Assembly (NCBI GenBank): GCA_022801715.1
Contig: JAAWSV010000005.1
Coordinates: forward strand, 1 to 64,000
Source: Oscillospiraceae bacterium
Lineage (GTDB): Bacteria > Bacillota > Clostridia > Oscillospirales > Oscillospiraceae
Reading direction: 5' to 3'
Length of the DNA stretch: 64,000 bases
Position numbers and translations under genes: made by a program. The notes under the pieces are model-generated. The model was not told the DNA's origin and did no database searches. It was given only the letters and a program-made list of their open reading frames with translations. Shown piece after piece: positions 33,172 to 42,254 of this stretch (positions are counted from its first letter, which is position 1; the number at the start of each line of letters is the position of its first letter).

Positions 33172-33929
33172 TTGCTCTCAGCCTCCTTTGCCGCGCTCCG
33201 GTCCTTGTACACGCCCAAGGGGTAGTAGGGGAGCATATCGCTCTCCACCCATTTCAGCGCCTGCTGGGGCGTCATCCCCCAGTTGGTGGGACAGGCGGAA
33301 ACCACCTCGATAAGGCTGAACCCCTTCTTGTCCACCTGGTTCTGGAAGGCCTTCAGGATGGCCTTTCCGGCGCTCTTTACGTTCTTCACGTTGTTCACCG
33401 CCACGCGGGCCACGTACTCCGGTCCCTCCAGCGTGGCCAGCAGCTCACAGACCCGGATGGGCCAGCCGCAGTGGTCCACATCCCGTCCATAGGGAGAGGT
33501 CTGGGTCACCTGACCCGGCAGGGAGGTGGGGGCCATCTGCCCGCCGGTCATGCCATAGATGGCGTTGTTGACGAAGATAACGGTGATATTCTCATTCCGC
33601 GCCGCGGCGTGGACGGTCTCCGCCATACCGATGGAGGCTAAATCCCCGTCCCCCTGATAGGTAAAGACGATGTTGTCCGGACGGCACCGCTTGATGCCGG
33701 TGGCGGTGGCGGGAGCCCGGCCGTGGGCGGCCTCGATCATGTCGCAGGCGAAGTAGTCGTAGGCCATCACCGCGCAGCCCACCGGGGCCACGCCGATGGT
33801 CTTGCCCTCGATGCCTAAGGTGTCGATAGCCTCGGCCACCAGCCGGTGGATGATGCCGTGGGGGCATCCGGGGCAGTAGTGGAGAACGGCGTCGGTAAGT
33901 GCCTTGGGCTTTTCAAATACGATTGCCAT
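33168..33929 (-). CDS. 2-oxoacid:ferredoxin oxidoreductase, beta subunit (TPP)
   Basis: The thiamine-diphosphate subunit carries the metal-TPP motif '[20 protein letters not shown]' followed by '[19 protein letters not shown]', and the CxxC site '[18 protein letters not shown]'. Together the complex interconverts a 2-oxoacid and CoA with an acyl-CoA, CO2 and reduced ferredoxin. Branched-chain 2-oxoacids are favoured by context (ilvE, T-box-controlled acyl-CoA synthetases), but 2-oxoglutarate cannot be ruled out from sequence alone. Confidence 0.93.
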   Translation of the reverse strand: MAIVFEKPKALTDAVLHYCPGCPHGIIHRLVAEAIDTLGIEGKTIGVAPVGCAVMAYDYFACDMIEAAHGRAPATATGIKRCRPDNIVFTYQGDGDLASIGMAETVHAAARNENITVIFVNNAIYGMTGGQMAPTSLPGQVTQTSPYGRDVDHCGWPIRVCELLATLEGPEYVARVAVNNVKNVKSAGKAILKAFQNQVDKKGFSLIEVVSACPTNWGMTPQQALKWVESDMLPYYPLGVYKDRSAAKEAESK

Positions 33930-33930
33930 A

Positions 33931-34992
33931 TCAGTTGCCTCCTTTCACGGCAGCGTGGATGCTTTGGAGCACCTGCTCCGGGCTGGGGATCATGCCGCCC
34001 ACCCGGTTGCACAGGGTCACAGGCCGTTTGCACTCCGTGGACAGGCGGATGTCCTCGATCATCTGGCCCATATTCAGCTCCACGCTGACAAAGGCCTTCA
34101 CCTGTTCCGCCGCGTCCCTGAGCACCTGCTTGGGGAAGGGCCACAGCGTGATGGGCCGGATCAGCCCCGCCTTGATCCCCTCGGCCCGTGCGGCCGCCAC
34201 GGCGTTCTTGGCCACGCGGGCGGCGATGCCGAAGGCCACCACGCCGATCTCCGCGTCGTCCATCATGTACGTCTCATAGAGGACCTCGCTGGCCTCCACG
34301 GCCTTGTACTTCTCATACCGCTCGAAGTTCTTCTGCTCCAGGACCTCGGGATTTAAGTACAGAGAGTTTACAATATTGTGCTTCCGCTTCCCCTCCGTCC
34401 CGGTGAGGGCCCAAGGCTTCGGGTAGTGCTCCACAGCCACATCCTCAAAGGAGATGGGTTCCATCATCTGCCCGATGGTCCCGTCGGCCAGGATCATGGA
34501 GAGCATACTGTACTTGTCCGCCAGATTGAACCCCTTCACCGTGAGACTTGCCATCTCCTGCACAGAGGCGGGGGCCAGCACGATCATGCGGTAATCCCCG
34601 TGCCCGCCACCCTTGGTGGACTGGAAGTAGTCCGACTGACTGGGCTGAATGCCGCCAAGGCCCGGGCCGCCCCGCTGGACATTCACCACGAAGGCGGGCA
34701 CATCAGACCCGGCGATGTAGCTGAGTCCCTCTCCCTTCAGGGAGATTCCGGGGCTGGAGGAGGAGGTCATCACCCGCATCCCCGCCGCCGCGGCGCCGTA
34801 GACCATGTTGATGGACGCGATCTCGCTCTCCGCCTGAAGGAACACCCCGCCGATCTTGGGCATCTTCTTGGCCATGTAGGCGGCGATCTCCGTCTGGGGT
34901 GTGATGGGATAGCCGAAGTAGTGGCGGCAGCCGGCCTGAATAGCGGCCTCCGCGATGGCCTCATTGCCCTTCATCAAAATTCTTTCTGCCAT
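33931..34992 (-). CDS. 2-oxoacid:ferredoxin oxidoreductase, alpha subunit
   Basis: The 353-residue alpha chain starts '[33 protein letters not shown]', typical of VorB/KorA proteins. '[19 protein letters not shown]' and '[20 protein letters not shown]' are diagnostic. A third motif, '[12 protein letters not shown]', lies near the middle. It follows the ferredoxin gene by ten bases and ends one base before beta. Confidence 0.93.
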   Translation of the reverse strand: MAERILMKGNEAIAEAAIQAGCRHYFGYPITPQTEIAAYMAKKMPKIGGVFLQAESEIASINMVYGAAAAGMRVMTSSSSPGISLKGEGLSYIAGSDVPAFVVNVQRGGPGLGGIQPSQSDYFQSTKGGGHGDYRMIVLAPASVQEMASLTVKGFNLADKYSMLSMILADGTIGQMMEPISFEDVAVEHYPKPWALTGTEGKRKHNIVNSLYLNPEVLEQKNFERYEKYKAVEASEVLYETYMMDDAEIGVVAFGIAARVAKNAVAAARAEGIKAGLIRPITLWPFPKQVLRDAAEQVKAFVSVELNMGQMIEDIRLSTECKRPVTLCNRVGGMIPSPEQVLQSIHAAVKGGN

Positions 34993-35002
34993 GTTGACCT
35001 CC

Positions 35003-35209
35003 TCACTTTTCCACTGTAATAACGCAGTCGGGGCACATGGTGGCGCAGAAGGCGCAGCCGATACAGGCCTCCTGATCCGTCATCTCCGCGGGGGAATACC
35101 CCTTCTTGTTGATCTTCCCCTGGGCGATCACGAGAATGTGCTTGGGACAAGCCTCCACACACAGCCCGCAGCCCTTGCAAAGATCAGTCTGAAACGTTAC
35201 CTTTGCCAT
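35003..35209 (-). CDS. 2-oxoacid:ferredoxin oxidoreductase, ferredoxin-like delta subunit
   Basis: The 68-residue protein holds two [4Fe-4S] sites, 'CKGCGLCVEACPKHILV' and 'CIGCAFCATMCPDCVITV'. It is the electron-transfer subunit and first gene of the complex, behind AAAGGAGG. No T-box or other leader is seen before it. Confidence 0.95.
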   Translation of the reverse strand: MAKVTFQTDLCKGCGLCVEACPKHILVIAQGKINKKGYSPAEMTDQEACIGCAFCATMCPDCVITVEK

Positions 35210-35261
35210 TGGTGGGACCTCCTTTTTATTTCAACTTGATGATTCTGATGAGAGTGATGCG

Positions 35262-35345
35262 AATGAGTTAGGAGTTGGAAGTTGTGGTATTCACCTGCGG
35301 CGAATAGAATTAAAGATAACTTTCAAATCGTCCGCCGTAAGCCGG
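35262..35345. repeat. Intergenic repeat with GAGTTAGGAGTT end, inverted copy
   Basis: 'GAGTTAGGAGTTGGAAGTTG' followed by 'TGGTATTCACCTGCGGCGAA' and a CGTCCGCC/GGACG hairpin is related, in reverse orientation, to the copies near 24.17 and 25.5 kb. It fills the gap before the oxidoreductase operon. Confidence 0.45.
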
Positions 35346-35362
35346 ACGCATTCACGCCTGCC

Positions 35363-36058
35363 TCAACAAAAGGGTTTGCCTCGCTGTTCCGGCAGCGCAA
35401 AATACTTCTCCTGCAATTTCATCGCCAGCAGAGCCTCCACCCGCCCCCTCAGCGCCTCCGCCACCCTCTCCTCCGCGCAGGTGAGCCAGATGGGCAGGCC
35501 GCTGAGGCGGCTCAGCTCCTCCATGTAGGGTGCCGCCGACAGCACAGTCTCCGCTGTGGTCTCGTGGGCCAGATTGGCGTTGTTCACAATGGCTGTGAAG
35601 GGCAGGTGCCCCGCCGCCTCGATCTCCCGCATGACCTCCAGCGCATCTTGGGGCGTTCTGGTGAGGGGACGGCAGGGGTTGGCCACGAAGGCCATGCGGT
35701 AGTTGTTCTCCTCTAAGATCATCGGCGCGTAGCGTCCCAAGGCGTAGGCCCCCCGGTCGTCGCCGCCGATGTCCATGACGGCGTAGGCGCTCCGGTCCTC
35801 CACCAGGCTGTAGGCCTCCGCCGGCAGGGCCGGCAGGTCCACATTGGTGTTGGCGAACCGGGAGGAGATGAGCCGCACCCCCGCCGCCTCCAGTTCCGCC
35901 GCGCTGTCCCTGGTGCGGAAGTAGGGGTTGACGATATCGAGGTCGGCAATGGACACCCGCTTTCCCTCCCCCGCCAGCAGCAGGGCATAATTCACGGCAA
36001 TATTGGTCTTGCCGGAGCCGTAGTGCCCGGCAAACAGGGTAACTCGCTTGTGGTCCAT
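35363..36058 (-). CDS. P-loop ATPase of the ParA/MinD (CobQ/CobB-like) type
   Basis: Walker A is seen in 'TLFAGHYGSGKTNIAVNYAL', with 'RVSIADLDIVNPYFRTRD' as the switch region and 'YAVMDIGGDDRGAYALGRY' as Walker B. 'NPCRPLTRTPQDALEVMREI' resembles MinD-like maturation ATPases. It has 231 residues and no membrane-targeting helix. Such genes are found next to 2-oxoacid oxidoreductase operons; a role in assembly or cofactor insertion is possible but unproven. Confidence 0.8.
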   Translation of the reverse strand: MDHKRVTLFAGHYGSGKTNIAVNYALLLAGEGKRVSIADLDIVNPYFRTRDSAAELEAAGVRLISSRFANTNVDLPALPAEAYSLVEDRSAYAVMDIGGDDRGAYALGRYAPMILEENNYRMAFVANPCRPLTRTPQDALEVMREIEAAGHLPFTAIVNNANLAHETTAETVLSAAPYMEELSRLSGLPIWLTCAEERVAEALRGRVEALLAMKLQEKYFALPEQRGKPFC

Positions 36059-36079
36059 AAAAAGTCCTCTTTTTACGCT

Positions 36080-36544
36080 TTACAGCGGCTTTTCCATGAT
36101 TTCATATACCAGTACCACACCGTTTTCCACCGGCCAACGCTCGTGCCGGATCGTGCGGTACCCCCTGTGCTCGTACATCTGACAGGCCGGGAGGGAGGCG
36201 TCCAGCCGGAGGGCGGGATGCTCCCCGGCGGCCTGACCCTCCAGCGCGTCCATCAGCAGCGTCCCATAGCCCCGGCCCTGAAAGGAGGGCAGGACGTACA
36301 CCCTGCTGATACACGCCCCCCGCCGGGTCCCGGTGCCGATCAGCTCGCCGTCCAGCCACAGGCCCAGCACGCCGCCCTGCCGGATGTCCTCCAAAACCGC
36401 TGCGGCACTGTGGAGGCGGCAGAAGGCGTCCACGATCTCCGGCAGGTAGTACCGGGGGTATACCTCCCGGACAGTCCGGCCCACCAGCGCCGCGATCTGC
36501 TCCGCGTGGCGCTCCTCCGCCCACTCAATCGTGACCTGTCCCAT
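36080..36544 (-). CDS. GNAT-family N-acetyltransferase
   Basis: The 154-residue protein has the acetyl-CoA loop 'RVYVLPSFQGRGYGTLLMDAL' and the C-terminal 'YEHRGYRTIRHERWPVENGV'. The substrate is unknown. It begins three bases downstream of the acyl-CoA synthetase stop on the same strand, so it belongs to the T-box-controlled transcript. A role in acylation control of the synthetase, as with AcuA-like enzymes, is a speculative option. Confidence 0.85.
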   Translation of the reverse strand: MGQVTIEWAEERHAEQIAALVGRTVREVYPRYYLPEIVDAFCRLHSAAAVLEDIRQGGVLGLWLDGELIGTGTRRGACISRVYVLPSFQGRGYGTLLMDALEGQAAGEHPALRLDASLPACQMYEHRGYRTIRHERWPVENGVVLVYEIMEKPL

Positions 36545-36547
36545 TGC

Positions 36548-38836
36548 TTATAGTCTGCTGCGGATAATTTTCCCGCTGGTGGTTTTCGGCAATTCATCCT
36601 TAAACACCACGATCCTCGGGTACTTATACGGCGCGGTGTGCTGCTTGACGTAGGTCTGAATCTCCTTCTTCAGTGCCTCCGTCCCCTCGGTCCCCTTGGT
36701 GAGCACAATACTGGCCTTCACCACCTGCCCCCGGATCTCATCCGGGGCGGCGCTGACGCCGCACTCCAGCACATAGGGCAGCTCCATAATGACGCTCTCG
36801 ATCTCAAAGGGCCCGATCCGGTAGCCGCTGGACTTGATGAGATCGTCCACCCGGCCCACATACCAGAAGTACCCGTCCTCGTCCCGCCACGCGGTGTCCC
36901 CGGTGTGGTACAGCCCGTCATGCCAGGCGGCGTCGGTGCCCTCGGGATTGTTGTAGTATCCGCGGAACAGCCCGCAGATATCCTCCCGCTCCGCCCGGAT
37001 GACAATCTCGCCCACCTGACCCACCGGCACACTCTCGCCCTCGGCATCCACCAGGTCCACCGGGTAGAGGGGCACAGGCTTGCCCATGGACCCCACCTTG
37101 GGACTCATGCCGATGAGGTTGCCGATCATCACCGTGGTCTCGCTCTGACCGAAGCCCTCCATGACGCTGAGGCCCGTGGCCTTCTGGAACTGGTGGAACA
37201 CCTCCGGGTTCAGCGCCTCCCCGGCGATGGTGGCGTGCTGGATGCTGGAGAGGTCGTACTTCCCGATGTCCTCCTTGATAAGCATCCGGTACATCGTCGG
37301 CGGCGCGCAGAAGGTGGTGATATGGTACTTCTCAAACATGGGCAGGATGTCGTGGGCATCGAAACGGTCGAAGTCGTAGACGAAAACGGCCGCCTCGTTG
37401 AGCCACTGGCCGTAGAGCTTGCCCCACATGCTCTTGGCCCAGCCGGTGTCGCTGATGGTGAGGTGGAGCCCCTCCGGGTCCACGCAGTGCCAGTACTTGG
37501 CGGTGATGAAGTGCCCCAGGGGATATTTGTGGCAGTGGGCCGCGGCCTTGGGATAGCCGGTGGTGCCGGAGGTAAAGAACATCAGCATCAGGTCCTCCCC
37601 CTGAGGCGCGTCCTCGGCGCGGGGGAAGGAGGAGCGGAACATGGCGTACTCGCTGTCGAAGTCGTGCCACCCCTCCCGGCCGCCGTTGACCAGAATCTTG
37701 GTCATCCCGGGACAGACCGCCGCCGCGGCCTCCTCCACGTGCTCAGGCACCTGATCGTCTCCGGTGGCCACCACAGCGGTGATGCCGGCGGCCTTGAACC
37801 GGTACTCTAAATCGTGGGAGAGCATCTGGTTGGACGCCAGCAGCGCCACAGCCCCCAGCTTGTTGAGGCCCATCATGGCGATCCAGAACTGGTAGTGCCG
37901 CTTCAGGATCAGCAGCACCCGGTCCCCCCGCCGGATGCCCAGACTCTTAAAATAGTTGGCCGCCCGATTGCTGGCCCTTGAGATGTCCTCGAAGGTGAAG
38001 CGCCGCTCCACCTTATTCTTGTCCACATGGAGCAGAGCCAGCTTCTCCGGCTTCCGCCGGGCCAGCTCATCCACCACGTCGAAGGCGAAGTTGAAGTGGT
38101 CCGGGTCCTTGAAGGAGATGGACTGGAGGGACCCGTCCTCCCCCTCGGCCACGTCGATGAAGTCCTCCCAGATCCGCTTCTCCCGCTCCTCGCCGGGGAC
38201 CGCCCGCCGCTCCAGCTTCTTCTCCTTGGCGGGGAGGGGGATGTCCTCGGCGGAGTTTAAGACGATGGCATAGAAGATGCAGTCCTTCCCGCCGGTGGCG
38301 ATCATGCCGTGGGGGGCGGTGGAGTTGTAGTAGATGGTGTCGCCGGGGTTCAGGATCTCAATGTGTTCCCCCACCTGCACCTTTAACTGCCCCTGTAAAA
38401 CGATGTCGCACTCCTGCCCCTCGTGGCTGGTGACCTCGATGGGCCGCAGCTGGGCCTCGTCGCTGTACTCCGCCAGCACGTACAGCGGCTCCGCCACCCT
38501 CTTTTTGAAGTGAGGCGCCATGTTGAAATAGGTCATGCCGTGGGCGTGCTCGATGTGCTGGCCCTCCCCGGCCCGTGTGAGGGTGTAGTTGGCGAGGCGC
38601 GGACTGGAGCCCTCAATGATGTCCGTCACATCCACCCGGAAAATCTGGGCGCAGCGATAGATGAAGGCGAAGTTCAGATCGCACTCCCCGGCCTCACAGG
38701 CGCGGTACTCCTCCAGCGAGACGCCGGTCTCCTCCGCCATATAGGTCTCGGTGAGCCCCTCGATCTCCCTTAGATCCCGGATGCGCCCGGCCATCTCTTG
38801 GAGCTTCAGGTCAAGGCTGTTCATGGTAGGTTTCAT
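36548..38836 (-). CDS. XRE-cupin-acyl-CoA synthetase fusion, T-box(Val) controlled
   Basis: The 762-residue protein joins three parts: an XRE helix-turn-helix at about residues 10-70 ('GRIRDLREIEGLTETYMAEE'), a cupin at about 105-190 ('SHEGQECDIVLQGQLKVQVGE', 'NPGDTIYYNSTAPHGM'), and an AMP-forming ANL synthetase from about 240 on. The ANL part has 'MLMFFTSGTTGYPKAA' (P-loop), 'EGFGQSETT', 'YHTGDTAWRDEDGYFWYVGR' and the catalytic Lys in 'LPKTTSGKIIRSRL'. It should activate a short carboxylate; isobutyrate is inferred from the Val T-box. The ATG at 38836 follows AGGAGG. Confidence 0.88.
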   Translation of the reverse strand: MKPTMNSLDLKLQEMAGRIRDLREIEGLTETYMAEETGVSLEEYRACEAGECDLNFAFIYRCAQIFRVDVTDIIEGSSPRLANYTLTRAGEGQHIEHAHGMTYFNMAPHFKKRVAEPLYVLAEYSDEAQLRPIEVTSHEGQECDIVLQGQLKVQVGEHIEILNPGDTIYYNSTAPHGMIATGGKDCIFYAIVLNSAEDIPLPAKEKKLERRAVPGEEREKRIWEDFIDVAEGEDGSLQSISFKDPDHFNFAFDVVDELARRKPEKLALLHVDKNKVERRFTFEDISRASNRAANYFKSLGIRRGDRVLLILKRHYQFWIAMMGLNKLGAVALLASNQMLSHDLEYRFKAAGITAVVATGDDQVPEHVEEAAAAVCPGMTKILVNGGREGWHDFDSEYAMFRSSFPRAEDAPQGEDLMLMFFTSGTTGYPKAAAHCHKYPLGHFITAKYWHCVDPEGLHLTISDTGWAKSMWGKLYGQWLNEAAVFVYDFDRFDAHDILPMFEKYHITTFCAPPTMYRMLIKEDIGKYDLSSIQHATIAGEALNPEVFHQFQKATGLSVMEGFGQSETTVMIGNLIGMSPKVGSMGKPVPLYPVDLVDAEGESVPVGQVGEIVIRAEREDICGLFRGYYNNPEGTDAAWHDGLYHTGDTAWRDEDGYFWYVGRVDDLIKSSGYRIGPFEIESVIMELPYVLECGVSAAPDEIRGQVVKASIVLTKGTEGTEALKKEIQTYVKQHTAPYKYPRIVVFKDELPKTTSGKIIRSRL

Positions 38837-38864
38837 AGACTTCCTCCTGTCCTCCCCGGGACGA

Positions 38865-39165
38865 CAAAAAACCCGTCCCAAAGATATGGTAAAATCTTTG
38901 AGACGAGTAAGATAAAACATTACCCGCGGTACCACTCAAATTGCGCGCCAGACGGCGCACCGCTCGTCGGGCTCCAGCAAGCCCTATGCCTTCACGCAGC
39001 AGTCACGGGAAGGGTCTACTGGCACGGCAAAAGCCGCGGGTTCTTCCTTCCAGCTCAGGAGTTACAAACCTGCGGAGCGTTCCTTGTGGCTTGCACCAAC
39101 CGCCACTTCTCTGAAGGACGCGCTGCGCTGTCCTCTCCATCATTGCTTTTATTTTATTTGATTGT
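38865..39165 (-). promoter_or_regulatory. T-box riboswitch, specifier GTA (valine)
   Basis: On the minus strand the leader has Stem I elements ('AGCAATGATGGAGAGGAC', 'CAGAGAAGTGGCGGTTGGTG'), a specifier region 'GTAACTCCTGAGC' that reads GTA six bases before GAGC (39063-39065), the T-box 'GAGTGGTACCGCGGG' (38935-38947) and a terminator CGTCTCAAAGAT/ATCTTTGGGACG with TTTTTT (38865-38905). Uncharged tRNA-Val should switch on the synthetase gene. Confidence 0.9.
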
Positions 39166-39171
39166 GGTATG

Positions 39172-39200
39172 ATGTTACCATATCTTTTGCTGGAGGTCAA
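39172..39200 (-). promoter_or_regulatory. Promoter of T-box leader 1
   Basis: On the minus strand TTGACC and TAACAT are 17 bases apart. Confidence 0.75.
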
Positions 39201-39240
39201 GTGTTAATTTTTGCGCCGACGGGCGCGGGACGTTCTTTTG

Positions 39241-39880
39241 GTACTGCGGCGCAGTACGATAGCTTTTTCCGCCCGGCAGGGCGTGGTGCTTTTTTTTGTA
39301 CTGCGGAGCAGTACACAGGCTTTTATTCCGCGCCGCCACGGCGCGGGGAGGGGGACGGGGGGTTCGCCCCCGGGGCGACTGACTTTTGGCACAGCCCAAA
39401 AGTCAGCAAAAGGCTGCTTAGGTGTCCGCTCAGGCGGGCCTTAGCCCCCGCAGGGGGCACGGCTCTTATTCGCTCCCCCCTAAGAACCCCAAGCCGCGCG
39501 CTCCTTCGGTAGACCGGTGCATCGTCCAACTCTGGCACTTCGGACGCGGCGGCGGTAGCTCTCGCAAAGCAGACGGTGTCCTGAGGGCGTCCCCCCGTCT
39601 TTGGCCCTTTGGTAAACCGCCGCTGCCGCTCTGCCTGCGTCGCCCGACTTGTCCCCGAAACTTGCGGGTTGCTTCGCTGGCGGGGGTGCCGCAAATGCCG
39701 CCGTGCTTGGTGGCAATGTTGGTATACCGTGTGTAGGGGCGCGCAGTGCGCGCCCGTTCTGCCGATGCCCTCCGCTGGATCGTCAAACCATCCGTAGGGC
39801 GCGACGACCCCGGCGCGCCGTCCCCCGTCAGCCGGGACGGTCCGATCAACCACCCGTAGGGGCGGCCTGTAGCCGTCTGC
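39241..39880. repeat. Composite intergenic repeat, copy B
   Basis: This gap shares ordered blocks with 15252-15890. It also has two copies of the palindrome GTACTGCGG(C/A)GCAGTAC (39241-39257 and 39298-39314). The hairpin after 'GGGGCGACTG' has wholly different arms from copy A (TGACTTTTGG/CCAAAAGTCA here). GTAGGGG-type units close the element (39733-39756, 39793-39823, 39857-39875). No credible gene is present. Confidence 0.75.
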
Positions 39881-39913
39881 TCTCCCGTCCTTCGCCGCAC
39901 ATTCCCTCTCACA

Positions 39914-42184
39914 TCACAATTTATTCCGCTGAATCTTCCCGCTGATGGTCTTGGGCAGCTCGTCCCTGAACACCACAATCCGCGGATACTTATACGGCGC
40001 GGTGTGCTTTTTGACGTAGCTCTGAATCTCCTTCTTCAGCTCCTCCGTCCCCTCCGTGCCCTTCACCAGCACGATGCTGGCCTTGACCACCTGCCCGCGG
40101 AGCTCGTCCGGGGCGGCGGACACGCCGCACTCCAGCACATAGGGCAGCTCCATAATGACGCTCTCAATCTCAAAGGGCCCGATCCGGTAGCCGCTGGACT
40201 TGATCACATCGTCCCGCCGGCCCACGTACCAGAGGTAGCCGTCCTCGTCCTGCCACGCCACATCTCTTGTGTGGTACAGTCCGTCGTGCCAGACCTCCTT
40301 AGTCTGCCCCTCGTCCCGGTAGTACCCGGCGAAGAGGCCGCAGGGCAGTTCCCCGTCCTTGGCCCGGATGCAGATCTCGCCGTTCTCGCCGGGGGCCACC
40401 GGCTCGCCGTTCTCGTCCACCAGTACCAGATCGTAGGTGGGGATGGGCTTGCCCATGGACCCGATCTTCTGCTTGTTGCCAATGAGATTGCCGATGGTCA
40501 GCGTGGTCTCCGTCTGGCCGAAGCCCTCGTAGATCTGGAGCCCGGTCTGGGCCTCGAACTGGCGGAAGACCTCCGGGTTCAGGGCCTCGCCGGCGGTGGT
40601 GGCGTGCCGGATGCTGCTCAGATCATACTTGCTGAGATCGTCCTTGATAAACATCCGGTACATGGTCGGCGGCGCGCAGAAGGTGGTGATGTTGTACTTT
40701 TTGAACATGGGCAGGATATCCGCCGCGTCGAAGCGGTCGAAGTCGTAGGTGAACACCGCCCCCTCACACAGCCACTGGCCGTAGAGCTTGCCCCACAGGG
40801 CCTTCCCCCAGCCGGTCTCGCTGATGGTGAAGTGGAGGCCGTCGGCGTGGACGCAGTGCCAGTACTTGGCGGTGATGTAGTGCCCCAGGGCGTACTTATA
40901 GCTGTGGGCGGCAATCTTGGGATAGCCGGTGGTGCCGGAGGTGAAGAACATCAGCATGAGGTCGTCCCCGCAGGGGGCGTCCTCGCCCCGGGGGAAGTGG
41001 GAGCGGTACATGGTGTACTCCTCGTCGAAGTCATGCCACCCCTCCCGCTGGCCGCCCACCAGAATTTTCAGCTTTAAGCTGGGACTCTCCCGCTGGGCGA
41101 TATCCACCTGCTGGGCGGTGTCCCCGTCGGCGGTGCAGACGATGGCGCTGACCTCCGCGGCGTTGAAGCGGTAGGAGAAGTCGTGCTCCTGGAGCTGGTT
41201 TGTGGCGGGGATGGCGATGGCCCCCAGCTTGTGGAGCCCCAGAATGGCGAACCAGAACTGGTAGTGGCGCTTGAGCACCAGCATCACCCGATCCCCCCGC
41301 TTGATGCCCAGGGCCTTGAAGTAGTTGGCGGCCCGGCTGGAGGCCCGGGAGATGTCGGAGAAGGTGAGGCGCCGTTCGTTCTTGTCCCGGTCCAGATGGA
41401 GCATGGCCAGCTTCTCCGGGTACTTGGCGGCGATGGCGTCCACGCAGTCGAAGGCGAAGTTGAAGCGGTCCGCGTTGGGGAAGTCAAGGGACTGGAGCAC
41501 CCCGTGCTCGTCCTCCTTGGCGCTGATAAAGTCCTTGCAGACGTACTCGGCGCTGGACCGGGCCTCCACGATGGAGCGGCGGACGGACATCTCCTCCGCC
41601 TTCTCCCCGGAGATGACCACCGCGCAGAACACGCAGGGCCGCCCGCCTACGGCGATCATGCCGTGGGGGGTGGAGGAGTTGTAGAGGATGCTGTCCCCCT
41701 CGCCGAGGATCTCCGTGTTCTCCCCCACCTGCACCTTGAGCTGGCCGGAGAGGATGATGTCGAACTCCTGCCCGGCGTGTGTGGTGAGATGGATGGGCAT
41801 CCGCTGCTGGGCCTCGTCGTACTCATAGGTGCAGTAGTAGGGCTCCGCCAGCTTGTTGCGGAAGAAGGGGGCCAGGTTGGAGATCTCGATGCCCTCCTCC
41901 TTGGCGGTCTGCTGGCCCTCCCCCCGGCGGGTGACGGTGTAGCTGCGCAGGTTGGCGCTGTGGCCCTCCAGCAGGTCGGTAATGCCGATACCGAAGGCCA
42001 GCGCGCACTTGTGGATGAAGGTGAAGGGCAGGTCCGCCCGGCCGGCCTCATAGGTCAGGTACTCGGCCATGGTGGTGTCGGTTTTCTGGGACATCTCCTC
42101 CTCGGTGAAGCCGCAGATCCCCCGCATCTCCTTGATCCGGAAGGCCACCTCGGCCAGCTGATTTGCCACGCGGTTGGGTTCCAT
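39914..42184 (-). CDS. XRE-cupin-acyl-CoA synthetase fusion, T-box(Ile) controlled
   Basis: This 756-residue paralogue of the 36.5 kb gene has the same three parts: HTH 'FRIKEMRGICGFTEEEMSQK', cupin 'THAGQEFDIILSGQLKVQVGE' with 'EGDSILYNSSTPHGM', and ANL synthetase with 'MLMFFTSGTTGYPKIA', 'EGFGQTETT', 'YHTRDVAWQDEDGYLWYVGR' and 'LPKTISGKIQRNKL'. The hinge reads 'GRRDDVIKSSGYRIGPFE'. It should make an acyl-CoA; 2-methylbutyrate is inferred from the Ile T-box. The ATG at 42184 follows AGGAGG by ten bases. Confidence 0.88.
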   Translation of the reverse strand: MEPNRVANQLAEVAFRIKEMRGICGFTEEEMSQKTDTTMAEYLTYEAGRADLPFTFIHKCALAFGIGITDLLEGHSANLRSYTVTRRGEGQQTAKEEGIEISNLAPFFRNKLAEPYYCTYEYDEAQQRMPIHLTTHAGQEFDIILSGQLKVQVGENTEILGEGDSILYNSSTPHGMIAVGGRPCVFCAVVISGEKAEEMSVRRSIVEARSSAEYVCKDFISAKEDEHGVLQSLDFPNADRFNFAFDCVDAIAAKYPEKLAMLHLDRDKNERRLTFSDISRASSRAANYFKALGIKRGDRVMLVLKRHYQFWFAILGLHKLGAIAIPATNQLQEHDFSYRFNAAEVSAIVCTADGDTAQQVDIAQRESPSLKLKILVGGQREGWHDFDEEYTMYRSHFPRGEDAPCGDDLMLMFFTSGTTGYPKIAAHSYKYALGHYITAKYWHCVHADGLHFTISETGWGKALWGKLYGQWLCEGAVFTYDFDRFDAADILPMFKKYNITTFCAPPTMYRMFIKDDLSKYDLSSIRHATTAGEALNPEVFRQFEAQTGLQIYEGFGQTETTLTIGNLIGNKQKIGSMGKPIPTYDLVLVDENGEPVAPGENGEICIRAKDGELPCGLFAGYYRDEGQTKEVWHDGLYHTRDVAWQDEDGYLWYVGRRDDVIKSSGYRIGPFEIESVIMELPYVLECGVSAAPDELRGQVVKASIVLVKGTEGTEELKKEIQSYVKKHTAPYKYPRIVVFRDELPKTISGKIQRNKL

Positions 42185-42254
42185 ATTGGGTCATCCTCCT
42201 TACAACTTGTCTCGAACTGAGGGTCAAGAGCCGTGTTTCTGACGCCAAAACAGC

